Assembly: GCA_002831545.1 (NCBI GenBank)
Contig: CP025095.1
Span: 310,001-374,000, forward strand
Direction: 5' to 3'
Source of the DNA: Streptococcus suis
GTDB lineage: Bacteria; Bacillota; Bacilli; Lactobacillales; Streptococcaceae
DNA length: 64,000 nt
Position 1 is the first letter of the stretch; each line of letters opens with the position of its first letter. A program made the position numbers and the translations under genes. Of the stretch, positions 17,923 through 27,564 are shown one piece after another. The notes beneath the pieces are model-generated. The model searched no databases. It had not been told where the DNA came from and worked only from the letters and a program-made list of their open reading frames with translations.

Positions 17923-17949
17923 TCCTATTAGCCTAAACAGGAGGAAATA

Positions 17950-20568
17950 ATGAAAAAGAACAAGTATATATATGGCAAAATCGCGGCAACTACTGCTATC
18001 ACCCTTGCAACCGTTGGTGCATCTACCGTATCAGCAGACACACAATATGGTATTTTCTTAAACCGTGTGACTGGTGAGTGGCAAACTGTTAACCATGCCA
18101 CAGGCGAAATTGTAAAATCTGAACCAAATGGAACTTACTCTTCTTATGAAGAAGCTCAAGCATCATTGGCAACATCAACTGTTGAGGCTCCAGTTACAAC
18201 TGAAGCACCAGCCGCGGAAACTACTGCTGTCGAAGCACCTAAAACATCAGCTGATGTCAAACCAGCTCTTGAAGCTCAACAAGCTGTTGTTGACGCTACT
18301 GCTCAAGATGCAACTAACGCTCAAGCTGATGCAGACACAGCTAACCAAGACGTTACCACTGCTCAAGCAGACGTTAACACAGCAACACAAGCTGTATCTG
18401 ACGCAGAAGCTAACGCTGCCAATGCAACACCTGCTAATATTGCAGCAAACCAAGCTGACCAAACAGCAAACCTTGCTGACCAAGACGCAAACGCTACTGA
18501 AACAGATGAAGTTAACGCTGAAATCGCATCACAAAATCAAACTGTCGCTGACGCACAAACTGCTGTTGATACTGCTCAAGCAGAAAAAGACGCCGCTGAT
18601 GCTAACGTAACTGCTAAAGAAGCAGACGTCAAATCAGCACAAGACGCCCTTTCTGGTACTGGTCTTGCTGAAGCTCAAGCTAACCTGGATAATGCAAGCA
18701 AAGCTGTTACAGATGCTAACGCTAACGTTGATACTGCAACCCAAGCCTTTGAAGACGCTAAGAAAGCTGACGCTAACCGTGATGCAAAAATCAAAGCTGC
18801 TGAAACTGAGGTTGCTGTAAAATCAGACGCTGTCGATACAGCAAAAGCTAAATTGACTGCTGCTCAAAATGAGTCTAAAACAACAACTGACGCACTCAAT
18901 AAAACAAATGACGCTGTTAAAACAGCATCAGATGCTTTGGCAAATGTTGACACTGTTACAATTGCAGACTTGACTCAATTCAAAGCTGATAAAGCCGAAG
19001 GTGACTCAGACTTTATGACTGATTCAGGTGCTACTGTTATTGAACAATCAACGGTATCAATCGGTAAAGACAGCAAATCAGTAATTGTTGATATTGATAA
19101 TCTTACAAATGAGCAAAAGATTTCAGCTTCACAATTATATGTACAAGGTTTAACTCAAATTCGTCAAGCGTTAAATGGATTGACATCAACTGCTGTCACA
19201 CAAGCAGCCATTGATTTAGCACAATTACGTGCTGACCAATATGAAGCGCGTGGAACAAACCCATTAACAGACGGACATATCGGAGCTGGTGCTGAAAACC
19301 TAATTCGTTTAGGTTCAAAATCAACCATTCAAACTGAAGAAGATTTGAAACGTGCTGTATACAATGCTCTATTGGGAACATCATTTGCAGATGCTCCATC
19401 AAATTGGGGTCACTTGCGAGCAAACTTAAACTTCGCAAATAATATTGGTATTGCTATTGCTAACATCAATGGTGATTATTGGTTGGTTGTAGCATTCACA
19501 AATGACGGCACCCCAATCACCAACCCTAACGACCCAGCAACACTTCAAGCAACACTCACTCAAGCTCAGGCAGACCAATCAGCAGCACAAGCCGCATCTG
19601 ATACTGCTCAAGCAAATCTTGTAAAAGCAAGCTCAGATTACGCTAAAGCTCTTGAATTGAAGACTCAAGCAGAGAAAACTCTTGCTGATGCTACGGCAAC
19701 ACCGCTTCAAACTCAAGTTGCTGAAAACAACCTACGTCTTGCTACTATTGCACTTCAAAACGCTGAAGCTCGCAAAGCAGACGCTCAAAAAGCTGTTGAC
19801 AACTTCTCAGCAAATCTTGCTGAAAAGAAAGCAGCTCTTGATACTGCTAAAGCTGAACTTGCTACAGCACAAGCTACTGCAACTGCAAAAGCTGAAGCTC
19901 TTAAAACAGCTAAGACTGAACTTGCTAAACAACAAGCTACACTTGATAGCTTGAATAAAGATAAAGACGCTCTTCTTGCAGAAAAAGACCGTTTGGTTGA
20001 AGAAGCAAAAGCACTTGCTACTGAGTTGAAAGGTTATCTTGAAGCACCAGCAATTCTTGCTAACGCTCAAGCAACACTTACTGAAAAACAAGCGGCTCTT
20101 ACTGAAGCACAAGCTAAAGCTGAAACAGCACAAGAAAAACTTGAAACTGTTACTGCTAAACTTGCAGCAGAAGAAAGCAAATTGGCTGAACTTCAAGCAG
20201 AGTACAACAAGCTCAAAGATCTTGAAAACAAAGCAAAAGACAATGTCATTGCAACACTTCCAGACGGAACAATCGTTGCAGTACCAAAAAATGCACCAAC
20301 TGCTGCTGAAAAACCAGCTATTGATATTGATGCAGTCAAAGACGCTATTACTAAAGGTAAAGATGTAACAGTTGTTGACGGTGAAGTTGTGGTGACGAAC
20401 CCACAAGCAGGTGTCACCGTCACACCACAAGGTATTACTTACTCACGTGTAGACCGTGCTAAGACCTTGCCAAACACAGGGGAACAAACAAGTTTGTTGG
20501 CACTCGCAGGTGTGGCAGTATTGTCTAGTCTTGGTCTTGCAAGTGCAAGAAGACGCAAACAAGGATAG
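17950..20568 (+). CDS. LPXTG surface protein, SEC10/PgrA-like
   Basis: An 872-residue cell-wall protein. It has a signal peptide cleaved near STVSADTQ (residue 30). Long Ala/Lys/Asp-rich coiled-coil stretches occupy about residues 105-330 and 530-770. A globular centre at about residues 350-510 (LYVQGLTQIRQAL..., ARGTNPLTDGHIG..., GDYWLVVAFTN) matches the SEC10/PgrA surface-exclusion family. A sorting signal LPNTGEQ, a hydrophobic segment and RRRKQG close the protein. Sortase A should anchor it. AGGAGG precedes the ATG. Related proteins act in adhesion or aggregation; the role here is not known. Confidence 0.88.
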   Translation: MKKNKYIYGKIAATTAITLATVGASTVSADTQYGIFLNRVTGEWQTVNHATGEIVKSEPNGTYSSYEEAQASLATSTVEAPVTTEAPAAETTAVEAPKTSADVKPALEAQQAVVDATAQDATNAQADADTANQDVTTAQADVNTATQAVSDAEANAANATPANIAANQADQTANLADQDANATETDEVNAEIASQNQTVADAQTAVDTAQAEKDAADANVTAKEADVKSAQDALSGTGLAEAQANLDNASKAVTDANANVDTATQAFEDAKKADANRDAKIKAAETEVAVKSDAVDTAKAKLTAAQNESKTTTDALNKTNDAVKTASDALANVDTVTIADLTQFKADKAEGDSDFMTDSGATVIEQSTVSIGKDSKSVIVDIDNLTNEQKISASQLYVQGLTQIRQALNGLTSTAVTQAAIDLAQLRADQYEARGTNPLTDGHIGAGAENLIRLGSKSTIQTEEDLKRAVYNALLGTSFADAPSNWGHLRANLNFANNIGIAIANINGDYWLVVAFTNDGTPITNPNDPATLQATLTQAQADQSAAQAASDTAQANLVKASSDYAKALELKTQAEKTLADATATPLQTQVAENNLRLATIALQNAEARKADAQKAVDNFSANLAEKKAALDTAKAELATAQATATAKAEALKTAKTELAKQQATLDSLNKDKDALLAEKDRLVEEAKALATELKGYLEAPAILANAQATLTEKQAALTEAQAKAETAQEKLETVTAKLAAEESKLAELQAEYNKLKDLENKAKDNVIATLPDGTIVAVPKNAPTAAEKPAIDIDAVKDAITKGKDVTVVDGEVVVTNPQAGVTVTPQGITYSRVDRAKTLPNTGEQTSLLALAGVAVLSSLGLASARRRKQG

Positions 20569-20580
20569 ATGGCTAAAATG

Positions 20581-20617
20581 AAAAAATCTTCTTACTATGA
20601 CAGTAGGAAGATTTTTT
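20581..20617 (+). terminator. Terminator of the surface-protein gene
   Basis: AAAAAATCTTC..ACT (20581-20596) pairs with AGT..GAAGATTTTTT (20602-20617). It is symmetric and could work in both directions. The 160 bases that follow (to 20778) show nothing recognisable. Confidence 0.85.
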
Positions 20618-20778
20618 GGATTGCCAAAATTATTGAAAAGCTTGTTCTATTCCGACAGTTTTGGGGAATTTTTAATGATTTCTTTTACCGTTATTGGAAT
20701 GGTAATGCTTATTGAGAAGGGTTGAAATAGAAAAAAATCTAGGACTTTGCTAAAATAGTCAAAAAAGAAAGAAAATAC

Positions 20779-20805
20779 TTGACAGCATATATATATATAT
20801 ATAAT
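20779..20805 (+). promoter_or_regulatory. Promoter with an (AT)8 tract in the spacer
   Basis: TTGACA (20779-20784) and TATAAT (20800-20805) are 15 bases apart, and eight AT units (20787-20802) make up most of the spacer and run into the -10. Gain of one unit would give the optimal 17-base spacing, so slippage could switch expression of the downstream gene. Confidence 0.65.
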
Positions 20806-20849
20806 GGTTATAGGACAAGTTCCAATTATTCAATATAAAGGAGAACTGT

Positions 20850-21551
20850 ATGAAAACAGTTGGAAAGTTTTTTGCGAAAAAGTTGGCTAGCCTCTTAGTC
20901 TTGCTGCTGGTTTTAGGTATAGGTATTTTCTGGTTTAGAAATAGCATCCTAGCATGGTTCCAGGGAACCCATAAGGTTCAATATGAATTTGTCATTAAGA
21001 AGTTTGAAGCGGAAAGCAAGCTGGTTGTAGCAGGTGCTGAGGTGGAGACGACTGCCAACCAGACCTTTGAAAACAATAAATTAAAGGAATGGCCAGACTG
21101 GACAGAGCCCATTACCAAGCTCTTTGTAGGACGTGAAATGTCCGTTGATATTCCTGTGCAGACGGAGTTCAAGCTGGTCTTGGAGGGCATTGGTCAGTCT
21201 GATGTTCAGATTCAAAACAATACCTTAACCTTCAAGAAACCTGTGCTTGTTGAAGTTGATTCTCAGCAACATGGAGAAATCAAAATCAGCAATAATAGCA
21301 ATGGTTTGCTAGACAAGGCTGTCGATGTCTTCACTTCTGGACAAAAGGCTCAGGAATTTCTAAATGATAAATCCCAAGAAGCCATTTATAAGACAAGCGA
21401 GGAAGTATTGAATGACGCAGGACGCCAAGAAAAAGTAGCGGCCTTTGCAGAAACAGCCTTAGAAAACCTCCTCAATCTCAACTCCGAAGAAAAACTTGAG
21501 GTTGAAATCGAAGTTGCCGACTTGAATTTCCAGATTGTGGATAAGAAATAG
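20850..21551 (+). CDS. Membrane-anchored DUF4230-like protein
   Basis: The 233-residue protein has a single N-terminal membrane segment (LASLLVLLLVLGIGIFWF, about residues 11-28). A predicted extracytoplasmic domain follows (EFVIKKFEAESKLVVAGAEVETT...), resembling DUF4230 proteins, whose function is not established. AAGGAG precedes the ATG. The (AT)8 promoter spacer upstream suggests variable expression. A weak G:U-containing hairpin follows the stop. Confidence 0.75.
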   Translation: MKTVGKFFAKKLASLLVLLLVLGIGIFWFRNSILAWFQGTHKVQYEFVIKKFEAESKLVVAGAEVETTANQTFENNKLKEWPDWTEPITKLFVGREMSVDIPVQTEFKLVLEGIGQSDVQIQNNTLTFKKPVLVEVDSQQHGEIKISNNSNGLLDKAVDVFTSGQKAQEFLNDKSQEAIYKTSEEVLNDAGRQEKVAAFAETALENLLNLNSEEKLEVEIEVADLNFQIVDKK

Positions 21552-21562
21552 TTTTTTTAAAC

Positions 21563-21594
21563 AAGGTCGTGTCAGTAGGCACGGCTTTGTGTCT
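21563..21594 (+). terminator. Weak terminator
   Basis: ACAAGGTCGTG pairs with CACGGCTTTGT, including two wobble pairs, after the DUF4230-like gene. The T tract is short, so read-through toward hisS is possible. Confidence 0.5.
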
Positions 21595-21665
21595 GCTCTG
21601 CCATTTCCAAAAAAGACTAAAATATGATAAAATAAGGGGCAAGATATAGAGAAGTGAGAAGACCT

Positions 21666-22949
21666 ATGAAACTACAAAAACCAAAAGGAACACAGGATTT
21701 ACTACCGCAGGATTCTGCTAAATGGCAGTATGTGGAACATTTTGCTCGTAATATTTTCAAGCAGTACAATTACGCTGAGATTCGTACACCGATCTTCGAG
21801 CATTACGAGGTGATCAGCCGTTCGGTTGGCGATACGACGGACATTGTGACCAAGGAGATGTACGATTTCTATGACAAGGGAGAACGTCATATTACCCTCC
21901 GTCCAGAAGGGACAGCGCCCGTTGTCCGTTCTTATGTAGAAAACAAGCTCTTTGCTCCAGAAGTGCAAAAGCCAGCTAAGTTCTACTACATGGGCCCAAT
22001 GTTCCGCTACGAGCGTCCGCAGGCTGGTCGTCTACGCCAGTTCCACCAGATTGGTGTGGAGTGTTTTGGTTCCAATAACCCAGCGACAGACGTAGAAACC
22101 ATTGCTATGGCCTATCACTTCTTTGAAGAGTTGGGAATCAAGGACATTCGCCTCCACCTCAACAGTCTGGGAAATCCCGAGAGTCGTGCCGCTTATCGCC
22201 AGGCTTTGATTGACTATCTGACCCCACTCAAGGACCAGCTATCTAAGGACAGCCAGCGTCGCTTGGAAGAAAATCCCCTGCGTGTGTTGGATTCCAAGGA
22301 AAAGGAAGACAAGGTCGCGGTGGAAAATGCGCCGTCTATCTTGGATTACTTGGATGAAGAAAGTAGAATCCACTTTGAAGCGGTCAAGTCTATGTTGGAC
22401 AGCCTAGGTATTGCTTACACCATTGACACCAACATGGTGCGTGGTTTGGACTACTACAACCATACTATTTTCGAGTTTATGACAGAGGTAGGTGGCAATG
22501 ACCTGACCATCTGTGCTGGTGGTCGCTACGACGGCCTGGTGTCTTATTTCGGTGGGCCAGAAACCGCTGGTTTTGGCTTTGGTATGGGGATTGAACGTCT
22601 CATCCTAATCCTTGAAAAGCAGGGCATCGAGCTCCCTCTCGACACCCAGTTAGATGTTTACATCGCGGTTTTAGGTCAGGAGGCCAATAGCGGAGCGTTG
22701 GAGCTGGTTCAAGCCATCCGCAAGCAAGGCTTCCGAGCAGAGCGTGACTATCTGGACCGCAAGCTCAAGGCCCAGTTCAAGTCAGCAGATGTCTTTGGAG
22801 CCAAGACCATTATCACACTTGGTGGAAGCGAGCTAGAAAGCGGACTGGTTGTGGTTAAGAATAACCAGACAAGAAGTCAAGTTGAAACAAGCTTGGAAGC
22901 ACTCAAAACAGATTTTGCAAGTATTTTAGAAGAATTGGAGAAGCAGTAG
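21666..22949 (+). CDS. hisS: Histidine--tRNA ligase
   Basis: A 427-residue class II synthetase starting [14 protein letters not shown]. It shows motif 1 near [23 protein letters not shown], motif 2 in [17 protein letters not shown], the histidine-binding [13 protein letters not shown] and motif 3 in [11 protein letters not shown], then an anticodon-binding domain. It charges tRNA-His in the cytoplasm. A GTG four codons upstream is in frame, but the ATG at 21666 fits the family start and its spacing to GAGAAG. aspS, often its partner, is not adjacent. Confidence 0.96.
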   Translation: MKLQKPKGTQDLLPQDSAKWQYVEHFARNIFKQYNYAEIRTPIFEHYEVISRSVGDTTDIVTKEMYDFYDKGERHITLRPEGTAPVVRSYVENKLFAPEVQKPAKFYYMGPMFRYERPQAGRLRQFHQIGVECFGSNNPATDVETIAMAYHFFEELGIKDIRLHLNSLGNPESRAAYRQALIDYLTPLKDQLSKDSQRRLEENPLRVLDSKEKEDKVAVENAPSILDYLDEESRIHFEAVKSMLDSLGIAYTIDTNMVRGLDYYNHTIFEFMTEVGGNDLTICAGGRYDGLVSYFGGPETAGFGFGMGIERLILILEKQGIELPLDTQLDVYIAVLGQEANSGALELVQAIRKQGFRAERDYLDRKLKAQFKSADVFGAKTIITLGGSELESGLVVVKNNQTRSQVETSLEALKTDFASILEELEKQ

Positions 22950-22970
22950 TCTAAAGCTGCTTCTTTTTAT
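22939..22970 (+). terminator. hisS terminator
   Basis: AGAAGCAG (22939-22946) pairs with CTGCTTCT (22957-22964), followed by TTTTATTTT. The stem includes the last hisS codons, so the stop codon lies in the loop. Confidence 0.8.
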
Positions 22971-22980
22971 TTTAGAAAGC

Positions 22981-23010
22981 AAAAAAGAAGCGATTGGATA
23001 ATCACTTCTT
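22981..23010 (-). terminator. adhP terminator
   Basis: On the minus strand AAGAAGTGAT pairs with ATCGCTTCTT, followed by a T run. It faces the hisS terminator and separates the convergent genes. Confidence 0.75.
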
Positions 23011-23029
23011 GAAAATAGTGGAGAACGCA

Positions 23030-24055
23030 TTAGTGTGAGTGGCAGAAGTCAAGTACCATACGGCCTTGAATAGTTCCCGCTGCCATTTCATCAAAGACTG
23101 CTTCAGCATCTTCGACTGGACGTTTTTGAACGACTGGAACAACTAGACCGATAGCACCAAAGTGGAAGGCTTCTTCCAAGTCTTTACGAGTACCCACCAG
23201 AGAGCCGACAACCTTGATACCATCTAGTACGGTCTTGACAATGCTGAGATCCATATATTCAGATGGGAGTCCTACAGCAACTACATAGCCACCTGCACGA
23301 ACACTGTCAATAGCTTGGTTGAAGGCTACTTTGGAAACAGCCGTTACGACAGTTGAGTGAGCACCGCCACCAGTAATTTCTTTAATATATCCAGGAACAT
23401 CTTCTACTTCAAGTCCGTTAATCGTCACATCTGCACCAACTTCTTTGGCGAGTTCCAATTTATCATTATTAATGTCTACAGCGATAACATGAGCGTTGAA
23501 GACTTTTTTAGCGTATTGTACAGCAAGATTTCCGAGTCCGCCAGCACCATAGATAGCGATCCATTGACCTGGTTCCAAGTGAGCTTCTTTAATCGCTTTG
23601 TAGCAAGTAACGCCAGCACAAGTGATAGAACTTGCTTGAGCTGGATCAAGACCTTCTGGAACTTTTACTGCATAGTCTGCTGTTACAATACATTGCTCAG
23701 CCATACCACCGTCAACAGAGTAGCCTGCATTTTTTACGGTACGGCAGAGAGTTTCGCGACCGGTTGTACAATATTCACACATACCACAGCCTTGGAAGAA
23801 CCAAGCAACGCTGACACGGTCGCCGACCTTCAAGCTGGTCACATCAGGAGCGATTTCTGTAACAATACCGATTCCTTCGTGACCAAGAACGCGACCAGGA
23901 ACCTTACCAAAATCACCATTGGCAACGTGGAGGTCAGTGTGACAAACACCACAGTACTCAATTTGGACCAAAGCTTCGCCAGCTTCAAGTGGACGAAGTT
24001 CTTTTTCAACAACGACAACACCAGTAGATTCTGGATTAACAACAACTGCTTTCAT
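23030..24055 (-). CDS. adhP: Zinc-dependent alcohol dehydrogenase
   Basis: The 341-residue medium-chain dehydrogenase has the catalytic zinc ligands in CGVCHTDLH and LGHEGIGIV, four structural-zinc cysteines ([15 protein letters not shown]), and the NAD-binding [13 protein letters not shown] near residue 170. It reduces aldehydes such as acetaldehyde with NADH, or runs in reverse. AGGAGG precedes the ATG. A Rex operator upstream and the divergent adhE point to control by the NADH/NAD ratio. A hairpin (ACACATTT/AAATGTG) lies in its leader. Confidence 0.93.
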   Translation of the reverse strand: MKAVVVNPESTGVVVVEKELRPLEAGEALVQIEYCGVCHTDLHVANGDFGKVPGRVLGHEGIGIVTEIAPDVTSLKVGDRVSVAWFFQGCGMCEYCTTGRETLCRTVKNAGYSVDGGMAEQCIVTADYAVKVPEGLDPAQASSITCAGVTCYKAIKEAHLEPGQWIAIYGAGGLGNLAVQYAKKVFNAHVIAVDINNDKLELAKEVGADVTINGLEVEDVPGYIKEITGGGAHSTVVTAVSKVAFNQAIDSVRAGGYVVAVGLPSEYMDLSIVKTVLDGIKVVGSLVGTRKDLEEAFHFGAIGLVVPVVQKRPVEDAEAVFDEMAAGTIQGRMVLDFCHSH

Positions 24056-24112
24056 GGCAGACCTCCTATTTATTGCAGCACATTTTTTAAATGTGTTAAT
24101 ATAGATATTTTC

Positions 24113-24130
24113 TTGTTAATAATATCACAA
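24113..24130 (-). promoter_or_regulatory. Rex operator of adhP
   Basis: TTGTTAATAATATCACAA matches the 18-base Rex palindrome (TTGTTAA/TTGTGA half-sites). It lies about 60-75 bases upstream of the adhP start, over the likely promoter. A second dyad, TCACAATGTGA, overlaps it. Confidence 0.75.
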
Positions 24131-24229
24131 TGTGAACAAAAATGCAAGAGTAGAGAAGGAGGAACAAATGAATATAAAATTGAAAATTATCACGTAATTA
24201 CTACAAAATTTTCAAAAAAATCTATTTAC

Positions 24230-24244
24230 ATGGAAGCGTTTTCT
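24230..24244 (+). promoter_or_regulatory. CcpA cre site 1 upstream of adhE
   Basis: ATGGAAGCGTTTTCT fits the cre consensus WTGNAARCGNWWWCA except for the last base. It lies far upstream of the adhE promoter in the 445-base divergent region. Confidence 0.6.
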
Positions 24245-24363
24245 TAGCAAACTAGTATCGTAAATGTTAGAGAAAGAATAAATGATAAAGATTTGTCTTA
24301 CTTTATATATTTTTCGACCAAACAAAGCAGAAACAAATCTGAATGTTTTCTGAAAAAAAGAAA

Positions 24364-24378
24364 AAGTAAGCGCTTTCT
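24364..24378 (+). promoter_or_regulatory. CcpA cre site 2 upstream of adhE
   Basis: AAGTAAGCGCTTTCT contains the core NAARCGYTTWC and lies about 40 bases upstream of the adhE -35. Carbon catabolite control is likely, in addition to Rex. Confidence 0.55.
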
Positions 24379-24395
24379 ATAACAAAACAGAAAAA

Positions 24396-24413
24396 ATGTG
24401 AAAAAATTAACAA
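24396..24413 (+). promoter_or_regulatory. Rex operator 1 of adhE
   Basis: ATGTGAAAAAATTAACAA is one mismatch away from an ideal Rex palindrome. It ends seven bases upstream of the -35 hexamer. Confidence 0.7.
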
Positions 24414-24419
24414 TTTCTC

Positions 24420-24447
24420 TTTACAAATAATTTAAAAAGTTGTAGAA
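24420..24447 (+). promoter_or_regulatory. adhE promoter
   Basis: TTTACA (24420-24425) and TAGAAT (24442-24447) with a 16-base spacer, bracketed by the two Rex operators. The transcription start should fall at the edge of operator 2. Confidence 0.7.
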
Positions 24448-24452
24448 TAACA

Positions 24453-24470
24453 TTGTGAAAAAGTTAACAA
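24453..24470 (+). promoter_or_regulatory. Rex operator 2 of adhE
   Basis: TTGTGAAAAAGTTAACAA is a full Rex-type palindrome placed over the transcription start. Rex bound here would block initiation when NADH is low. Confidence 0.85.
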
Positions 24471-24500
24471 AATGTTGACATGAAAATTTGGAGGAACACA

Positions 24501-27152
24501 ATGGCTGATAAAAAAGTTGTATCACCAGAAGAAAAATTAGCAGAAGCTCGCAAGCACGTTGATGAGCTTGTTCAAAAAGGTTTGGTTGCTCTTGATGAGT
24601 TCCGCAAACTTGGTCAAGAAGAGGTAGACTACATTGTAGCTAAGGCTTCGGTAGCTGCTCTTGACAAGCACGGTGAATTGGCAATGCACGCTTTTGAAGA
24701 AACCAAACGTGGTGTATTCGAAGATAAGGCAACTAAAAACTTGTTTGCTTGTGAGCACGTTGTCAATAACATGCGCCACACGAAAACTGTTGGTGTTATC
24801 GAAGAAGATGAAGTGACAGGTTTGACTTTGATTGCTGAGCCGGTCGGTGTTGTTTGTGGTATCACACCAACAACAAACCCAACTTCTACAGCAATCTTTA
24901 AATCATTGATTGCCTTGAAGACACGTAATCCAATCGTCTTTGCCTTCCACCCATCTGCGCAAGAATCTTCTGCTCATGCAGCTCGTGTTGTCTATGAAGC
25001 AGCTGTGGCAGCTGGTGCTCCTGAAAACTGTATCCAGTGGATTACAAAACCATCTATGGAAGCAACATCTGAGTTGATGAAACATGATGGTATTGCAACA
25101 ATCCTTGCAACTGGTGGTAACGCAATGGTGCGTGCAGCTTACTCTTGTGGTAAACCTGCTCTTGGTGTAGGTGCAGGTAACGTTCCAGCCTATATTGAAA
25201 AATCAGCAAATATTCGTCAGGCAGCACATGACATCGTTATGTCTAAGTCATTTGACAACGGTATGGTCTGTGCGTCAGAACAAGCAGTTATCATTGATAA
25301 AGAAGTTTACGATGAGTTTGTAGCAGAATTCAAATCTTACAAAACTTACTTCGTTAATAAGAAAGAAAAAGCTCTTCTTGAAGAATACTGCTTCGGTGTA
25401 AAAGCCAACAGCAAAAACTGTGCTGAAGGTAAATTGAACGCAGACATCGTTGGTCGCCCAGCTGCATGGATCGCTGAGCAGGCCGGCTTCTCAGTGCCAG
25501 AAGGTACAAACATCTTGGCAGCTGAGGTTGCTGAAATCGGTGAGAAAGAACCATTGACTCGTGAGAAATTGTCACCTGTTATTGCCGTCTTGAAAGTTGA
25601 TGGTCGTGCAGAAGGTCTTGAAGCAGCTCGCCAAATGGTTGAATTCCACGGTCTCGGCCACTCTGCAGCTATTCATACGGAAGACGCAGAATTGGCGAAA
25701 GAGTTTGGTACAATCGTACGTGCTATCCGTGTTATTTGGAACTCTCCATCTACTTTCGGTGGTATCGGTGATGTTTACAACGCATTCTTGCCATCATTGA
25801 CACTTGGTTGTGGTTCTTACGGACGCAACTCAATCAGTGATAACGTAAGTGCTATGAACTTGCTCAACATCAAGAAAGTAGGAAGACGTAGAAATAATAT
25901 GCAATGGTTTAAAGTTCCTTCTAAAACATACTTCGAACGTGATTCTATCCAATATCTCCAAAAATGCCGTGACGTTGAACGTGTCATGATCGTTACAGAC
26001 CGTGCCATGGTAGAACTTGGATTCCTAGATCGTATCATCGAACAATTGGACCTTCGTCGTAATAAAGTTGTTTACCAAATCTTCTCAGACGTTGAGCCAG
26101 ATCCAGACATCACAACGGTTTATAAAGGTACAGAATTGATGCGTACCTTCAAACCAGATACAATCATCGCACTCGGTGGTGGTTCACCAATGGATGCTGC
26201 CAAAGTTATGTGGCTCTTCTACGAACAACCAACAGTTGATTTCCATGACCTAGTTCAAAAATTCATGGATATCCGTAAACGTGCCTTCAAGTTCCCAGAA
26301 CTTGGTAAGAAATCTAAGTTTATCGCGATTCCAACTACCTCAGGTACAGGTTCAGAAGTAACACCGTTCGCCGTAATCTCTGATAAAGCAAACAACCGTA
26401 AATACCCAATCGCTGACTACTCATTGACACCAACTGTGGCAATCGTTGACCCAGCACTCGTATTGACAGTACCTGCTCACGTTACTGCCGATACTGGTAT
26501 GGACGTATTGACTCACGCTACAGAAGCATATGTTTCAACAGTAGCCAACGACTTTACAGATGGTTTAGCACTTCAAGCTATCAAACTAGTATTTGAAAAC
26601 CTTGAAAGCTCAGTGAAGAATGCTGACTTTGTATCACGTGAGAAAATGCACAACGCATCAACTATGGCAGGTATGGCCTTCGCCAACGCATTCCTAGGTA
26701 TTTCTCACTCAATGGCTCATAAGATTGGTGGACGTTTCCATACCGTTCACGGTCGTACAAACGCTATCTTGCTTCCATACGTTATCCGCTACAATGGTAC
26801 TCGTCCAGCCAAGACAGCTACATGGCCTAAGTACAACTACTATAAAGCAGATGAAAAATACCAAGACATCGCTCGTCTTCTAGGCTTGCCATGCTCAACA
26901 CCAGAAGAAGCTGTTGCAGCATACGCACAAGCAGTTTACGACCTCGGTGAACGCATCGGTATCCAAATGAACTTGAAAGCACAAGGTATCGACGAGAAAG
27001 AACTCAAAGAACACTCTCGCGAATTGGCTCTTCTTGCCTACGAAGATCAATGTACCCCAGCTAACCCACGTCTAGCAATGGTTGACCACATGCAAGAAAT
27101 CATCGAAGATGCCTACTACGGTTACAAAGAACGTCCAGGTCGCATCAAGTAA
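24501..27152 (+). CDS. adhE: Bifunctional acetaldehyde-CoA/alcohol dehydrogenase
   Basis: The 883-residue fusion converts acetyl-CoA to acetaldehyde and then ethanol, regenerating two NAD. The N-terminal aldehyde dehydrogenase domain (about 1-440) has its catalytic cysteine in GMVCASEQ. The C-terminal iron-dependent alcohol dehydrogenase domain (about 455-883) has GGGSPMDAAK and metal-binding histidines in SHSMAHKIGG and HGRTNA. Such proteins form spirosomes. The ATG at 24501 follows GGAGG; an in-frame ATG at 24480 lacks one. Two Rex and two cre sites lie upstream. Confidence 0.96.
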   Translation: MADKKVVSPEEKLAEARKHVDELVQKGLVALDEFRKLGQEEVDYIVAKASVAALDKHGELAMHAFEETKRGVFEDKATKNLFACEHVVNNMRHTKTVGVIEEDEVTGLTLIAEPVGVVCGITPTTNPTSTAIFKSLIALKTRNPIVFAFHPSAQESSAHAARVVYEAAVAAGAPENCIQWITKPSMEATSELMKHDGIATILATGGNAMVRAAYSCGKPALGVGAGNVPAYIEKSANIRQAAHDIVMSKSFDNGMVCASEQAVIIDKEVYDEFVAEFKSYKTYFVNKKEKALLEEYCFGVKANSKNCAEGKLNADIVGRPAAWIAEQAGFSVPEGTNILAAEVAEIGEKEPLTREKLSPVIAVLKVDGRAEGLEAARQMVEFHGLGHSAAIHTEDAELAKEFGTIVRAIRVIWNSPSTFGGIGDVYNAFLPSLTLGCGSYGRNSISDNVSAMNLLNIKKVGRRRNNMQWFKVPSKTYFERDSIQYLQKCRDVERVMIVTDRAMVELGFLDRIIEQLDLRRNKVVYQIFSDVEPDPDITTVYKGTELMRTFKPDTIIALGGGSPMDAAKVMWLFYEQPTVDFHDLVQKFMDIRKRAFKFPELGKKSKFIAIPTTSGTGSEVTPFAVISDKANNRKYPIADYSLTPTVAIVDPALVLTVPAHVTADTGMDVLTHATEAYVSTVANDFTDGLALQAIKLVFENLESSVKNADFVSREKMHNASTMAGMAFANAFLGISHSMAHKIGGRFHTVHGRTNAILLPYVIRYNGTRPAKTATWPKYNYYKADEKYQDIARLLGLPCSTPEEAVAAYAQAVYDLGERIGIQMNLKAQGIDEKELKEHSRELALLAYEDQCTPANPRLAMVDHMQEIIEDAYYGYKERPGRIK

Positions 27153-27564
27153 GGATTTTCGTCACGATACACCGTTAAAGCTCCTTGCCTAACTTTAGTT
27201 ATGCCTACGTCGCTTTGCCTTGTCTCGTTTAGAAAATCATTCCTTGATGGTTTGGGTAGTTTCGTCAATCTGCCTAGAAAGACTTAGGACTAGAAAAAGT
27301 CTAGGTAGGAGTAGCAAATCGTATCCTACTCAGTTGAACGGAGTAGGATTTACAGGTAAATTGCCTCCAAATATCGTAAGACAATCCTCTATTTTAAAAA
27401 TAGGGGATTGTTTGTTTAGAAATAATGGTGGAGATTCTGTAAAAAGCGAAAGTGGTTGGAAAGTTAGGGTTTAGCCGAGAAAAAAAGACTTTTCTATCTA
27501 TCTTTCACAATTTTCTGTCAATTTATGGTAGAATAGAAAAAATAGATTTTTTATGAGGGATACC
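27153..27564. other. Intergenic region after adhE with hairpins
   Basis: No convincing gene. ATCCTACTC (27323-27331) pairs with GAGTAGGAT (27341-27349) without a T tract. A strong terminator-like hairpin (ACAATCCTCTATTTT, 27381-27395, pairing into 27411) is followed by a T-rich stretch. 27170-27230 has blocks resembling the short repeats at 1168 and 58448 but is degenerate. The thrC promoter, TGGTAGAAT (-10 at 27529-27534), lies near the end. Confidence 0.5.
27381..27418 (+). terminator. adhE-side terminator
   Basis: ACAATCCTCTATTTT and AAAATAGGGGATTGT form a nearly perfect stem with one wobble pair, followed by TTGTTT. It is the first strong intrinsic terminator after adhE. Confidence 0.75.

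Noticed and set aside
19807-20430. Antisense ORF rich in Cys and Phe opposite the LPXTG protein
   Set aside because: It is a shadow of the Ala/Lys-rich coiled-coil codons and has no start signals.
23357-24247. ORF of 296 codons antisense to adhP
   Set aside because: It overlaps a clear zinc alcohol dehydrogenase and the Rex-controlled leader, and shows no protein-like pattern.
27220-27474. 84-codon ORF after adhE
   Set aside because: It runs across hairpins and a terminator, has no ribosome site and a composition unlike real genes; it is treated as intergenic.
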